DNA from: Mycobacteriales bacterium
Lineage (GTDB): Bacteria; Actinomycetota; Actinomycetes; Mycobacteriales; CADCTP01
DNA: 47,925 nucleotides
Reading direction: 5' to 3'
Assembly: GCA_035995165.1 (NCBI GenBank)
Contig: DASYKU010000089.1
Location: 1 to 47,925 of the forward strand
Part shown: one piece after another, positions 1 through 8,642 of the stretch
How positions within the stretch are numbered: position 1 is the stretch's first letter
Layout of the letters: each line of letters opens with the position of its first letter
The notes under the pieces: generated by a model
What the model was told of the DNA's origin: nothing
Database searches by the model: none
Seen by the model: the letters and a program-made list of their open reading frames with translations, nothing else
Made by a program: the position numbers and the translations under genes

Positions 1-612
<612 letters not shown>

Positions 613-639
613 TCAGGCGGGGGACCTCACCGTCCCGAC

Positions 640-666
640 CTGGCACTCATCGTACGAGAGTGCCAA
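640..666. promoter_or_regulatory. CIRCE operator 1 (HrcA site)
   Basis: CTGGCACTC, nine bases, GAGTGCCAA: a 9-9-9 inverted repeat matching the CIRCE consensus TTAGCACTC-N9-GAGTGCTAA. It lies between groEL (minus) and padR (plus). HrcA binding here is known biology of the motif; effect on padR is possible but inferred. Confidence 0.93.
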
Positions 667-674
667 GCCCGAGT

Positions 675-701
675 TTGGCACTCTCGGCGGTCGAGTGCAA
701 G
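675..701. promoter_or_regulatory. CIRCE operator 2 (HrcA site)
   Basis: A second CIRCE copy: TTGGCACTC, nine bases, GAGTGCAAG. It starts eight bases after the first one ends, so two HrcA dimers could sit side by side on the groEL promoter region. Confidence 0.88.
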
Positions 702-727
702 CCGATCGGGACACTGGACCGAGCCTT

Positions 728-754
728 GGTATACCTGGTATGCATACCCGGTAT
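728..754. promoter_or_regulatory. Probable PadR operator: nested GGTAT palindromes
   Basis: GGTATACC (728-735), the perfect 12-mer GGTATGCATACC (737-748) and a further GGTAT half-site (750-754) lie immediately upstream of the padR start. PadR-family repressors usually bind such inverted repeats at their own promoter, so autoregulation of padR and the ABC exporter is likely. The site is seen; the binding protein is inferred. Confidence 0.65.
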
Positions 755-778
755 TCGTACGGTCCGGAGGAGGACACG

Positions 779-1336
779 GTGTCGGTACGACACGGGCTGC
801 TGGCGTTGCTGGCCGAGGGGCCGAGCTACGGCTACCAGCTGCGCACCCGGCTGGAGGCCCGCACCGGCGGGACCTGGCCGCTGAACATCGGGCAGGTCTA
901 CACGACCCTGTCCCGGCTGGAGCGGGACGGGCTGGTGGAGGCGGCCGAGGAGGACGGCCAGTCGACGTACAAGATCACCGGGGCCGGGCGGGCCACGGTC
1001 ACCGACTGGTTCGCCAGCCCGGTCGAGCGCTCGGCGCCGGCCCGCGACGAGCTCGCGATCAAGCTGGCCCTCGCGGTCGGCTCGCCGACGGCCGACGTCC
1101 GCCAGGTCGTACAGGTGCAGCGCTCGGCCACGATGCGGGCGATGCAGGAGCTGACCCGGCTCAAGGCCCGCGCCGACGCGGACGCCGACCTGGCCTGGAC
1201 GCTCGTGCTGGACGCGCTGGTGTTCCAGGCCGAGGCCGAGATCCGCTGGCTGGACCACTGCGAGGCCCGGGTCGCCCGGGCCAAGCGGCCCGCGTCCGTG
1301 GACACCCCGGCTCCCGCGACGGAGGCGGCCCGATGA
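779..1336 (+). CDS. PadR-family transcriptional regulator
   Basis: Cytoplasmic DNA-binding repressor of 185 residues. The N-terminal winged helix (VRHGLLALLAEGPSYGYQL through VYTTLSRLERDGLV) is typical PadR, followed by the helical dimerisation region (PadR C-terminal, Vir_act_alpha_C type). The GTG at 779 is preferred because GGAGGAGG (766-773) sits five bases before it; an in-frame ATG at 740 would overlap the palindromes and lacks a ribosome site. Its stop overlaps the start of the ABC ATPase (ATGA), so regulator and exporter are translationally coupled. PadR proteins beside ABC exporters usually sense the exported compound; that role is inferred. Confidence 0.9.
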   Translation: MSVRHGLLALLAEGPSYGYQLRTRLEARTGGTWPLNIGQVYTTLSRLERDGLVEAAEEDGQSTYKITGAGRATVTDWFASPVERSAPARDELAIKLALAVGSPTADVRQVVQVQRSATMRAMQELTRLKARADADADLAWTLVLDALVFQAEAEIRWLDHCEARVARAKRPASVDTPAPATEAAR

Positions 1337-2070
1337 GTGGGCCCGCGGAGCGGGCGGAGCCCGAGACCGTGCTGGAGCTCGACGACGTCAGCCGGGTGCA
1401 CGGCGAGGGCGCGACCGCGGTGCACGCGCTGCGCGGCGTCTCGCTGTCGGTCCGGGCCGGCGAGCTGGTCGCGGTGATGGGGCCGTCCGGGTCGGGCAAG
1501 TCGACGCTGCTGACCCTGGCCGGCGGCCTGGACAGCCCGAGCTCGGGCCGGATCCTGGTCCGCGGCCAGGATCTCGGCACGCTCGGCGCGGCCGGGATCG
1601 CGGCGCTGCGCCGCCGCTCGGTCGGGTACGTCTTCCAGGACCTCAACCTCATCCCCGCGCTCACCGCGGCCGAGAACGTGGCGCTGCCGCGGGAGCTGGA
1701 CGGCGTGAGCGCGCGGCGGGCCCGCAAGCAGGCGATCGCCGCGCTGGACCGGCTCGGCCTGGCCGAGCTGGCCGACCGGTTCCCGGACGACATGTCCGGC
1801 GGGCAGCAGCAGCGGGTCGCGATCGCCCGGGCCATCGTCGGCGAGCGCACGCTGCTGCTGGCCGACGAGCCGACCGGCGCGCTGGACTCCGAGACCGGCG
1901 AGGCGGTGCTGCGGCTGATCCGGGCCCGCTGCGACGACGGGGTGGCCGGCGTGCTGGTCACCCACGAGGCCCGGCTGGCCGGCTGGGCCGACCGGATCGT
2001 CTTCCTCCGGGACGGGGTGGTGGTCGACGAGACCCGCCCGCTGGAGCCGGCCGAGAGCCTGCTGCGGTGA
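1333..2070 (+). CDS. ABC exporter ATP-binding protein (MacB/LolD type)
   Basis: A 245-residue ATPase that powers the permease encoded next. Walker A GPSGSGKST is at about residues 50-58, Q-loop at VGYVFQDLNLIP, signature MSGGQQQR at about 155, Walker B LLLADEPTGALD and the H-loop THEARL. Sequence type is that of the MacB/LolD/BceA class, which pairs with FtsX-fold permeases. Start overlaps the padR stop and its own stop overlaps the permease start (GTGA), so the three genes form one operon. Substrate unknown; antimicrobial or stress-related export is a common role for this class. Confidence 0.93.
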   Translation: MSGPAERAEPETVLELDDVSRVHGEGATAVHALRGVSLSVRAGELVAVMGPSGSGKSTLLTLAGGLDSPSSGRILVRGQDLGTLGAAGIAALRRRSVGYVFQDLNLIPALTAAENVALPRELDGVSARRARKQAIAALDRLGLAELADRFPDDMSGGQQQRVAIARAIVGERTLLLADEPTGALDSETGEAVLRLIRARCDDGVAGVLVTHEARLAGWADRIVFLRDGVVVDETRPLEPAESLLR

Positions 2071-4694
2071 TCCTCGCGCGCTGGCGGCCGGTGCTGCGGG
2101 TGGCCCGGCGGACGGCCCGGCGGCACCCGGGCCGGACCGTGCTGGTCGCGGCGCTGGTGGCCGCGCCGGTGCTGGGCACCGCGTTCCTGGACACCGCGTT
2201 CCGGACCCAGAACCTCGACCCCGGTACGCAGGCGACCCGCACCATGGGCGCCGCCGACGGGACGCTCTCGGTCAGCGACTACGCCCGCATCCAGGTCACC
2301 GGGACCACGTACCAGGCCTCCGACGGGACACCGCAGCGCGACGCCGCGACGGTCGACCCGGCGACGTACCTGCCGGCCGGGACGCGACTGCTGCCGCGGC
2401 CGCCGGACGGCACGGTCGCCTTCGTCACCGGCGACCGGACCACGCTGGCCCGCACCACCGAGCTGGCCTGGACCGACCCGGCCGCCGCCGGCCTGCTGTC
2501 CGTACGGTCCGGGCGGCCGGCCGGGGCGCCGGGCGAGCTGACCCTCTCCCCCGCGCTGGCCGACCGGCTCGGGGTCCGGGTCGGGCAGGTCGTCCGGCCG
2601 GCCGGGACGCCGGCGCAGACGGTGGTCGGGCTGGCCGCCGACCCGGCCTGCCTGTCCTGCCAGTTCGCGGCCGGGCTGCCGGGCTGGACCGGGAAGGAGT
2701 CCCCGACGCCGGTGGACTACCTGGTCACGCTGCCGGCGGGGGCGAGCGCCGACGTCGCGCTGCAGCAGAAGCTGGCCGCCGCCGGGCTGTTCCTGTCCCC
2801 GCGCGACGCCGTGCTGCACCCCGGGCGCTGGGCCGCCCCGGACGGCGGTGGCGGCGGCGACCCGACCCTTCTCGCGGTGATCGTGCTGGTCGCGGGGCTC
2901 GGCCTGCTGGAGGTCGTGCTGCTGGCCGGGACGGCGTTCGCGGTCGCGGCCCGGCGGCAGGTGCGGGACTCCGCGCTGGTGCTCGCCAACGGCGGCCGGC
3001 GCGCGGACGTCCGCCGGATGCTGCTGGCGCAGGGGGCCGTGCTCGGCGGGATCGGCGCGGCCGCCGGGCTGGTGCTCGGCGTGCTGGCGGTGCTGGCCGC
3101 CCGGCGACCGCTGGAACGGCTGACCGACCAGGAGTTCGGCCGGCTGGTGGTCTCGCCGCGGGACCTGGGCATAGCCGCGGTGGCCGGCGTCCTGGCCGGG
3201 CTGGCCGCCGCGGTCGTCCCGGCCTCGAGCGCGTCCCGGGTCCCGGTGGTGGCCGCGCTGGCCGGCCGGCAGGGACGACCGGGCCGGGCCCGGCACCAGC
3301 TGGCCGCCGCGGCCACGGTCGCCGCGGTCGCGGGGCTGGTGATCGCCGGGCTGGTCGCCTGGCGCTGGGCCGCGGCCCGCCGCGCCGGCGCCGACGGCCT
3401 GGTCTATCCGCTGGGCCTGGTGCTCGGCTTCGGGCTGACGATGGTCGCGCTGACCGTGCTGGCACCGACGCTGGTCGGGCTGGCCGGCCGGTTCGGCGGG
3501 CGGCTGTCGCTGACCGGGCGGCTCGCGCTGCGGGACGCCGCCCGGCACCGGCACCGTACGGGTCCGGCGGTCGGGGCGGTCATGGTCGCGGTGGCGGGCT
3601 CGGTCGCGGTGGCGTTCGCGGTGGCGAGCTACGACCAGCGGGACCGGGATGCGTACCAGCCCGCGCTGCCGGCCGGCTGGGCCTCGGTCTACCTGAGCCC
3701 GGACGACGGGACCGCGTCCTCGTCCGGGTCCGGCAGCCAGGCCGACCAGCTGGCCGCGGTCCGGTCGGCCGCGACCGAGCTGCCGACCGCGGCGATCGTC
3801 CCGGTCCGGGCGGCCCAGCTGCCGGGCGACAAGGGCGACTACCCCGGGCTGGTCCAGGTGCTGCCGGCCGGCCCGGAGGGCTGCGGGAACGCGCAGTCGA
3901 CCTCCGACGTGGCCGTGGGATCGGGCGACGCCGGGCTGGTGGCCGGCGCGCGGTCGGCGGGGGCGGCGACCGCCGCGCTGGCGGCGGGCCGGGTGGTCGT
4001 CACCCTGCCCTGCCTGATCCGGGACGGGACGACGCGGCTGCAGATCACCGGCCCGGCCTCGTCGGCCGAGGACGCGGCGCCGCCGGCGGAGAAGACGGTC
4101 ACGCTGCCGGCCGTGCTGCTGGAGAACCCCAGCTTCTACGGGATTCCGCTGGCGGTGATCAGCGACGCGACCGCGCGGTCGCTCGGGGCCGCGCCGCAGA
4201 CCACCCTGGTGGTGCTGGAGAACAGCCGGATGCCGACCAGCGCCGAGGAGGACCGGGCCCAGACGGCGCTCGGGCCGGTGGGGTCCTCGCTGCAGGTCGA
4301 GCGCGGCTACGGCCGGCCGTACCTGCCCGGGTTCATCGCGCTGATCGGCGGGGCCGGGCTGGTGACCCTGGCCGGCGTCGCGATCTCGGTGACGCTGTCG
4401 GCCGCGGAGGGCCGGGCCGACCTGGCCACGCTGGCGGCGATCGGGGCGCCGCCGCGGCGGCGGCGCGGGCTGGCGATGGTGCAGGCGGCGTTGATCGCCG
4501 GGCTGGGAGTGGGGCTCGGCGTCCTGCTCGGCGCGGTGATCGGGCTGACCATCATGTCCGGACTGAACGGCTACCCGCTGGTGGTGCCGTGGTCGACGGT
4601 GCTGCTGGTCGGCGTCGGCGTACCGGTCCTGGGAGTGCTGGCGGTCGGGCTGCTGACCCGGTCCCGGCTGCCCATGGTGCGGCGGCTCGGCTGA
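2067..4694 (+). CDS. ABC transporter permease with duplicated FtsX domains
   Basis: Large (875 residues) membrane permease, partner of the preceding ATPase. A first membrane segment near residues 20-40 is followed by a large extracytoplasmic domain, a block of hydrophobic segments between about 270 and 530, a second outer domain (about 530-750) and three C-terminal helices: the duplicated FtsX architecture of actinobacterial exporters. The GTG start overlaps the ATPase stop. The C-terminal part contains the typical LATLAAIGAPPRRRR stretch before the last helices. It probably exports or extracts a lipid, peptide or drug; the ligand cannot be read from sequence. Confidence 0.88.
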   Translation: MILARWRPVLRVARRTARRHPGRTVLVAALVAAPVLGTAFLDTAFRTQNLDPGTQATRTMGAADGTLSVSDYARIQVTGTTYQASDGTPQRDAATVDPATYLPAGTRLLPRPPDGTVAFVTGDRTTLARTTELAWTDPAAAGLLSVRSGRPAGAPGELTLSPALADRLGVRVGQVVRPAGTPAQTVVGLAADPACLSCQFAAGLPGWTGKESPTPVDYLVTLPAGASADVALQQKLAAAGLFLSPRDAVLHPGRWAAPDGGGGGDPTLLAVIVLVAGLGLLEVVLLAGTAFAVAARRQVRDSALVLANGGRRADVRRMLLAQGAVLGGIGAAAGLVLGVLAVLAARRPLERLTDQEFGRLVVSPRDLGIAAVAGVLAGLAAAVVPASSASRVPVVAALAGRQGRPGRARHQLAAAATVAAVAGLVIAGLVAWRWAAARRAGADGLVYPLGLVLGFGLTMVALTVLAPTLVGLAGRFGGRLSLTGRLALRDAARHRHRTGPAVGAVMVAVAGSVAVAFAVASYDQRDRDAYQPALPAGWASVYLSPDDGTASSSGSGSQADQLAAVRSAATELPTAAIVPVRAAQLPGDKGDYPGLVQVLPAGPEGCGNAQSTSDVAVGSGDAGLVAGARSAGAATAALAAGRVVVTLPCLIRDGTTRLQITGPASSAEDAAPPAEKTVTLPAVLLENPSFYGIPLAVISDATARSLGAAPQTTLVVLENSRMPTSAEEDRAQTALGPVGSSLQVERGYGRPYLPGFIALIGGAGLVTLAGVAISVTLSAAEGRADLATLAAIGAPPRRRRGLAMVQAALIAGLGVGLGVLLGAVIGLTIMSGLNGYPLVVPWSTVLLVGVGVPVLGVLAVGLLTRSRLPMVRRLG

Positions 4695-4726
4695 ACCTGT
4701 CCGGACCGGCCGGAGGCATCGCGGCA

Positions 4727-4753
4727 GCCCGGTCCCCACCGGGGGAACCGGGC
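4727..4753. terminator. Terminator-like hairpin between convergent genes
   Basis: GCCCGGTCCCC pairs, with one or two bulged bases, to GGGGGAACCGGGC across a three-base loop. It lies between the permease stop and the convergent cold-shock gene. No T-tract, as is common in high-GC actinobacteria. Confidence 0.55.
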
Positions 4754-4766
4754 CGCCGGTGTCAGG

Positions 4767-4976
4767 TCAGTTCTCGACGAGGAAACGGACGGCGTCCGCC
4801 TGGGGACCCTTCTGGCCCTGCGCCACGTCGAACTCGACGCGCTGGCCCTCCTCGAGGGACTTGTAGCCGTCCATCTGGATGGCCGAGTAGTGGACGAACA
4901 CGTCCTGCCCGCCGTCCACGGCGATGAAGCCGTAGCCCTTCTCGGCGTTGAACCACTTCACGGTGCCCTGTGCCAC
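4767..4976 (-). CDS. Cold-shock protein, CspA family
   Basis: A 69-residue single-stranded nucleic-acid-binding protein (RNA chaperone) of the CspA/ScoF family. RNP1 (KGYGFI, 13-18) and RNP2 (VFVHY, 26-30) are intact and the length is standard. The GTG at 4974-4976 gives the classical start (V/M)AQGTVKWFN and has AGGAGT (4981-4986) upstream; the longer frame starting at 5060 adds an unrelated N-terminus. The 170-bp leader upstream may form the long untranslated region common for csp genes, but I see no firm structure in it. Confidence 0.96.
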   Translation of the reverse strand: MAQGTVKWFNAEKGYGFIAVDGGQDVFVHYSAIQMDGYKSLEEGQRVEFDVAQGQKGPQADAVRFLVEN

Positions 4977-5147
4977 GTGCACTCCTACCTCGGGGCGATC
5001 GGACCCCGCACCGCACGGAACCCGGGTCTTAGCCACCGGTCCCGCACTTGCCGTGTGCACGCCTTGCGAGGACGTGATGCTCGCGCCCGAAACCTGAACC
5101 TCGACCGAGCGGGACGGTACACGAAACCAGTCCCGTGAAACACCGTC

Positions 5148-5852
5148 TCAGCGGTCCAGTTCGGCGGCCAGATCGGCGGCTCCGGAGCCGTCCGCGGCCC
5201 GCCGCAGACCCGCGTACGTGACGGTCGCGAACGCCGTCGCCAGCACCGAGAACGGCAGCGCCACCAGGGCCCGGACGACCTGGGACGGACCGCTGGGCAG
5301 GGCCTGGACCGCGGCCCCGGCCAGCGCGCCGTAGAAGGCGGCGGCGAACAGGCCGGCCGCGCAGCGGGCGATCGTGCCGGCCAGCCGGCGGTTCACCAGC
5401 GCGGCGGCCCGGCGCAGGCCGGCGCCCTCGACGACGACCGCGCCCGGCAGGGCGGCCGCGCCGACCGCGGCGACGTAGAGACCGGGCAGCACCGCGAGCG
5501 CCAGCCCGGCCAGGGTCAGCACCGCCGTCAGCGCCGACCAGCCCAGCAGCAGCGGGGTCCGCCGGACGCCCGCGGTCAGCGCCGCCGACACCGCGGTCGG
5601 GCGGCCGGCAGCCTCCCGGATCGTGAGGTCGACCGACGCGGCCTGGGCCAGCGTGATCGCGGCCGCGCCGAGCAGGCCGGCGAGGACGTCGCCGACTCGG
5701 CCCACGTGCGACAGTCCAAAGGCGACAGCGCCGGCCGGGAGGAGCACGGCCAGCTGCAGGACGAGCAGCGGGCGGCCGCTGCGGCGCAGGACCCCGGCTA
5801 CCCGCCGGGCCCACCCGGACAGCGTCTCCGCCGCCAGCGCATCCTCCCCCAC
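5148..5852 (-). CDS. Integral membrane protein of unknown function
   Basis: A 234-residue, Ala/Val/Leu-rich protein with about six hydrophobic segments (around residues 29-47, 58-75, 100-125, 125-145, 165-190, 195-215). It resembles the glycerophosphoryl-diester-phosphodiesterase membrane-domain type proteins common in actinobacteria, but I cannot assign a reaction. Transcribed toward the csp gene; the upstream neighbour on the same strand is the FAD oxidase, separated by a hairpin. Confidence 0.75.
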   Translation of the reverse strand: MGEDALAAETLSGWARRVAGVLRRSGRPLLVLQLAVLLPAGAVAFGLSHVGRVGDVLAGLLGAAAITLAQAASVDLTIREAAGRPTAVSAALTAGVRRTPLLLGWSALTAVLTLAGLALAVLPGLYVAAVGAAALPGAVVVEGAGLRRAAALVNRRLAGTIARCAAGLFAAAFYGALAGAAVQALPSGPSQVVRALVALPFSVLATAFATVTYAGLRRAADGSGAADLAAELDR

Positions 5853-5870
5853 GCCCGAATCATCCCGCCC

Positions 5871-5894
5871 GCCCGCGCGCCGCTCCGCGCGGGC
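5871..5894. terminator. Terminator-like hairpin after the FAD oxidase
   Basis: Perfect nine-base arms GCCCGCGCG / CGCGCGGGC with a six-base loop, lying between the oxidase stop and the next minus-strand gene. No T-run. Confidence 0.5.
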
Positions 5895-5907
5895 CGCCCT
5901 CCGGGGG

Positions 5908-7182
5908 TCAGGCGGTGAGGGAGCGGGCGGGGGTGACGCGGCCGGCGGGGTCGCGTTCGCGGCGGATGCGGGCGAGGTCGGCCGCGTGGGACGGGAGCAG
6001 CGCGTCCGGCGCGGTCGGCTGCCCGTCGCGCAGGGCGGCGAAGGACCGGCCGGAGTCCACCGGCGCGGCCGCGGCGAGGACCGCGGCCAGGTCGTCGAGC
6101 GTCCCGGGCTCGCCGGCCGCGCCGGTCGCGTGCAGCAGGAACGGCGCCGGTGCCGACGTCAGCGCGCCGTGCGGACCCGGCACCGTGCCGACGTGCCGGA
6201 CCTCGACCTCGCCGAGGGATCCGGCCGCGGCGAGGATGTCCGCGGTCGCCGCGGCCGAGGTGAGGAACCGGCTGTCGCCCAGCGCCGGCACCGGACCGGG
6301 CGGGTCCAGGTGGATCGCGCCCAGCCCGGACGTCGGCATCTCCCCGACCGCGGCGACGACCGGCGCCGGCAGCGCGCCCGCCACCGCGGCCGAGAACGCC
6401 TGTCCCGCCGCGAGATCCGTCGCGCAGACCCCGAGGTATGCGACCGGGGCACCGCGGACCGGTTCCACCGGCGCCATCCCGAGCCGCCCGAGCACCGTGC
6501 TCACCGACTCCGGCAGCCGGTCCACCAGCCCGGCCCAGACGCCGGCCACGTCGCCCAGCGCCTCCTCCGGCCAGAGCAGGTAGCCCGCCCACACCGGCCC
6601 GGCCGGCACCAGCCCGAACTCCAGCTCGGTCGCGACCCCGATCCCGCCGCCACCGCGGAAGACCCAGAGCGCCTCGGGGTCGACGGCCTCGGAGGTTGTC
6701 CGGACAGCTCCGGCAGCGTCCACATAGGACACTGCGGTGAGGCGGGCGGCGGCCAGCCCATGGGCACGGGCCAGCCAGCCGATCCCGCCGTGGAAGGTGT
6801 AGCCGGCCACGCCGACCCCGGCCGAGGTCCCGGCCAGTCCGGACAGGCCGGAGGACCCGGTCACCGCGGCCACGTCGCCCCAGGTGGTCCCGGCGCCGAC
6901 GACCGCGGTCCGGGCGGCCCGGTCCACGCTGACGGACACCAGCCGGGAGGTGTCGACCAGCAGCGTCCGCTCGTCCAGCTCGCCCGCGGCACCGTGCCCG
7001 CTGCACTGCACCGCCACCGTCAGCCCGGACCGCTCGGCCAGCCGGACCGCGTCGACCACGCCCTCGTACGACCGGACCCGCGCGACGAGCGCCGGCCGCT
7101 GCACCGCCGACGCCGTCCACGGCGAGGTCACCGCGCCGTACCCCGGGTCGGACGGCCGCAGCAGGTCCAGCGAGGAGTCCAT
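5908..7182 (-). CDS. FAD-binding oxidoreductase (VAO/PCMH family, BBE-like)
   Basis: A 424-residue flavoprotein of the vanillyl-alcohol-oxidase family. The N-terminal PCMH FAD-binding domain is visible (VQCSGHGAAG, the typical DTSRL, then VVGAGTTWGDV and YTFHGGIGWLARAHG), followed by a substrate domain and the berberine-bridge-type C-terminus RIRRERDPAGR. The His of CSGHGAAG may hold FAD covalently. The ATG shares one base with the stop of the threonine-synthase-like gene, so it should be co-translated and come under the same SAM riboswitch. Substrate unknown. In the gene order recalled for Streptomyces metM, a sulfur-carrier gene sits at this downstream position; here it is an oxidase. Confidence 0.85.
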   Translation of the reverse strand: MDSSLDLLRPSDPGYGAVTSPWTASAVQRPALVARVRSYEGVVDAVRLAERSGLTVAVQCSGHGAAGELDERTLLVDTSRLVSVSVDRAARTAVVGAGTTWGDVAAVTGSSGLSGLAGTSAGVGVAGYTFHGGIGWLARAHGLAAARLTAVSYVDAAGAVRTTSEAVDPEALWVFRGGGGIGVATELEFGLVPAGPVWAGYLLWPEEALGDVAGVWAGLVDRLPESVSTVLGRLGMAPVEPVRGAPVAYLGVCATDLAAGQAFSAAVAGALPAPVVAAVGEMPTSGLGAIHLDPPGPVPALGDSRFLTSAAATADILAAAGSLGEVEVRHVGTVPGPHGALTSAPAPFLLHATGAAGEPGTLDDLAAVLAAAAPVDSGRSFAALRDGQPTAPDALLPSHAADLARIRRERDPAGRVTPARSLTA

Positions 7183-8447
7183 CAGCCGATGAGCCCGGCT
7201 TCGCGGGCGGAGCGGAGCGTGGGCTTGACCGTCATGGTCGGGCCCAGCCGGCCGGCGACCGCGTCGAGCGTCTTGAGCCCGTCACCGGTGTTGTAGATGA
7301 CGGTCTCGGCCGCGGGGTCGAGCGCGCCGGCCGCGAGCAGCCGGCGCAGCGTCGCCACCACGACCCCGCCCGCGGTCTCGGCGAAGATCCCGGTCGTGCG
7401 GGCCAGCAGCTGGATGCCGTCGCGGATCTCCTCGTCGCCGACGTCCGCGATGGCCCCGCCGGACCGCCGGACCGCGTCCAGCGCGTACGGCCCGTCGGCC
7501 GGGTTGCCGATGTTGAGCGACTTCGCGATCCCGGTCGGCTTGACCGGCTCGACCACGTCCCGCCCGAGCGCGAACGCGGTCGAGATCGGCGCGCACCCCG
7601 AGGACTGGGCCCCGAACACCCGCCAGGGCGAGGAGTCCACCAGCCCCAGCGACACCAGCTCCCCGAACGCCTTGTCCACCTTGGTCAGCAGCGATCCCGA
7701 CGCCATCGGGATCACGACCTGCTGCGGCAGCCGCCAGCCGAGCTGCTCGGCCACCTCGTAGCCGAGCGTCTTGGACCCCTCGGCGTAGTACGGCCGGACG
7801 TTGACGTTCACGAACGCCGTCGCCTCGAACTCGTCGGTCTCCTGCAGCTCCGAGCAGAGCCGGTTGACGTCGTCGTACGAGCCCTCGACCGCGACCAGGG
7901 TGCCGCCGTACACGGCCGTCTGGACGATCTTGGCCGGCTCCAGGTCGGCCGGGACGAGCACGATCGAGTCGAGCCCGGACCGGGCGGCGTGGGCCGCCAC
8001 CGAGTTGGCCAGGTTGCCGGTAGAGGCGCAGGCGACCCGGGTGAAGCCGAGCTGCTTGGCCGCGGTCAGCGCGACCGAGACGACCCGGTCCTTGAACGAG
8101 TGGGTCGGATTGGCGCTGTCGTCCTTCACCCAGAGCGAGCGCATGCCCAGCTCGGCCGCCAGCCGGTCGGCCCGCACCAGCGGAGTCATCCCGGGGTTCA
8201 GAGTCACCCGGGCCCGGGCATCCTGTCCCACCGGGAGGAGGGCCGAGTAGCGCCAGATCGAGTGCGGCCCGGCCTCGATGCTGGATCGCGTTAACCCGGT
8301 CAGCGCATCATGGTCGTAGCCGACCTCGAGCGGGCCGAAGCACTCGAAACACGCGTGCTGCGGACCGAGAGGGAAGCGGGCTCCACAGTTGCGGCAACGA
8401 AGCGAGTCGGCGGCAGAGGAGGTCGAGGCGTCGGCAGTCAGGGTCAC
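7182..8447 (-). CDS. Threonine synthase-like PLP enzyme, probable MetM (homocysteine-forming)
   Basis: A 421-residue fold-type II PLP enzyme. A zinc ribbon (C18, C21, C33, C36) precedes the catalytic domain; the PLP lysine lies in SANPTHSFKDRVV (about residue 117) and the phosphate loop in ASTGNLANS. By family it would convert O-phospho-homoserine to threonine. The leader is a canonical SAM-I riboswitch, a methionine-pathway regulator, which would make little sense for plain threonine synthesis. A threonine-synthase homologue (MetM) that makes homocysteine from O-phospho-homoserine with a sulfur-carrier protein (MetO) is known in Streptomyces, so I favour MetM. No MetO-like gene is adjacent. 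The GTG start has AGGA six bases upstream, touching riboswitch helix P1. Confidence 0.85.
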   Translation of the reverse strand: MTLTADASTSSAADSLRCRNCGARFPLGPQHACFECFGPLEVGYDHDALTGLTRSSIEAGPHSIWRYSALLPVGQDARARVTLNPGMTPLVRADRLAAELGMRSLWVKDDSANPTHSFKDRVVSVALTAAKQLGFTRVACASTGNLANSVAAHAARSGLDSIVLVPADLEPAKIVQTAVYGGTLVAVEGSYDDVNRLCSELQETDEFEATAFVNVNVRPYYAEGSKTLGYEVAEQLGWRLPQQVVIPMASGSLLTKVDKAFGELVSLGLVDSSPWRVFGAQSSGCAPISTAFALGRDVVEPVKPTGIAKSLNIGNPADGPYALDAVRRSGGAIADVGDEEIRDGIQLLARTTGIFAETAGGVVVATLRRLLAAGALDPAAETVIYNTGDGLKTLDAVAGRLGPTMTVKPTLRSAREAGLIG

Positions 8448-8457
8448 TTACAGTCCT

Positions 8458-8570
8458 CTCATCTTCCCCGGGCAAGTGAATCCCGGGACGGAGTTGGCAC
8501 CTGCCGCGGTTGTTCAGGCGGTGGTTGCCGGGGCTTCATCGGGCCGTGTCCCTCTGCCCCTCTGGATGAG
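8458..8570 (-). ncRNA. SAM-I (S-box) riboswitch
   Basis: Read on the minus strand, the leader carries the S-box core: CTCATCCAGAGGGGCAGAGG at the 5' side, then GGCCCGATGAAGCCCCGGCAACC, the GGTGCCAACTCCGTCC block and a closing GATGAG that pairs with the first CTCATC (P1). The Shine-Dalgarno AGGA of the next gene follows P1 without a gap, so SAM binding probably blocks translation initiation rather than ending transcription. SAM as ligand is well established for this class. Confidence 0.95.
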
Positions 8571-8642
8571 GCGTGCGTTCAGTTGTACTTGCCATTCAAG
8601 CACGAGTGGCCGAGCTGGGGGCCCCACGGAAGGGGATGGTGC

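Noticed and set aside
1161-4739. Very long minus-strand open frame (1192 codons) opposite the padR-ABC genes
   Set aside because: Composition is Arg/Pro/Gly-rich nonsense typical of the antisense of GC-rich genes; the plus strand carries intact ABC motifs.
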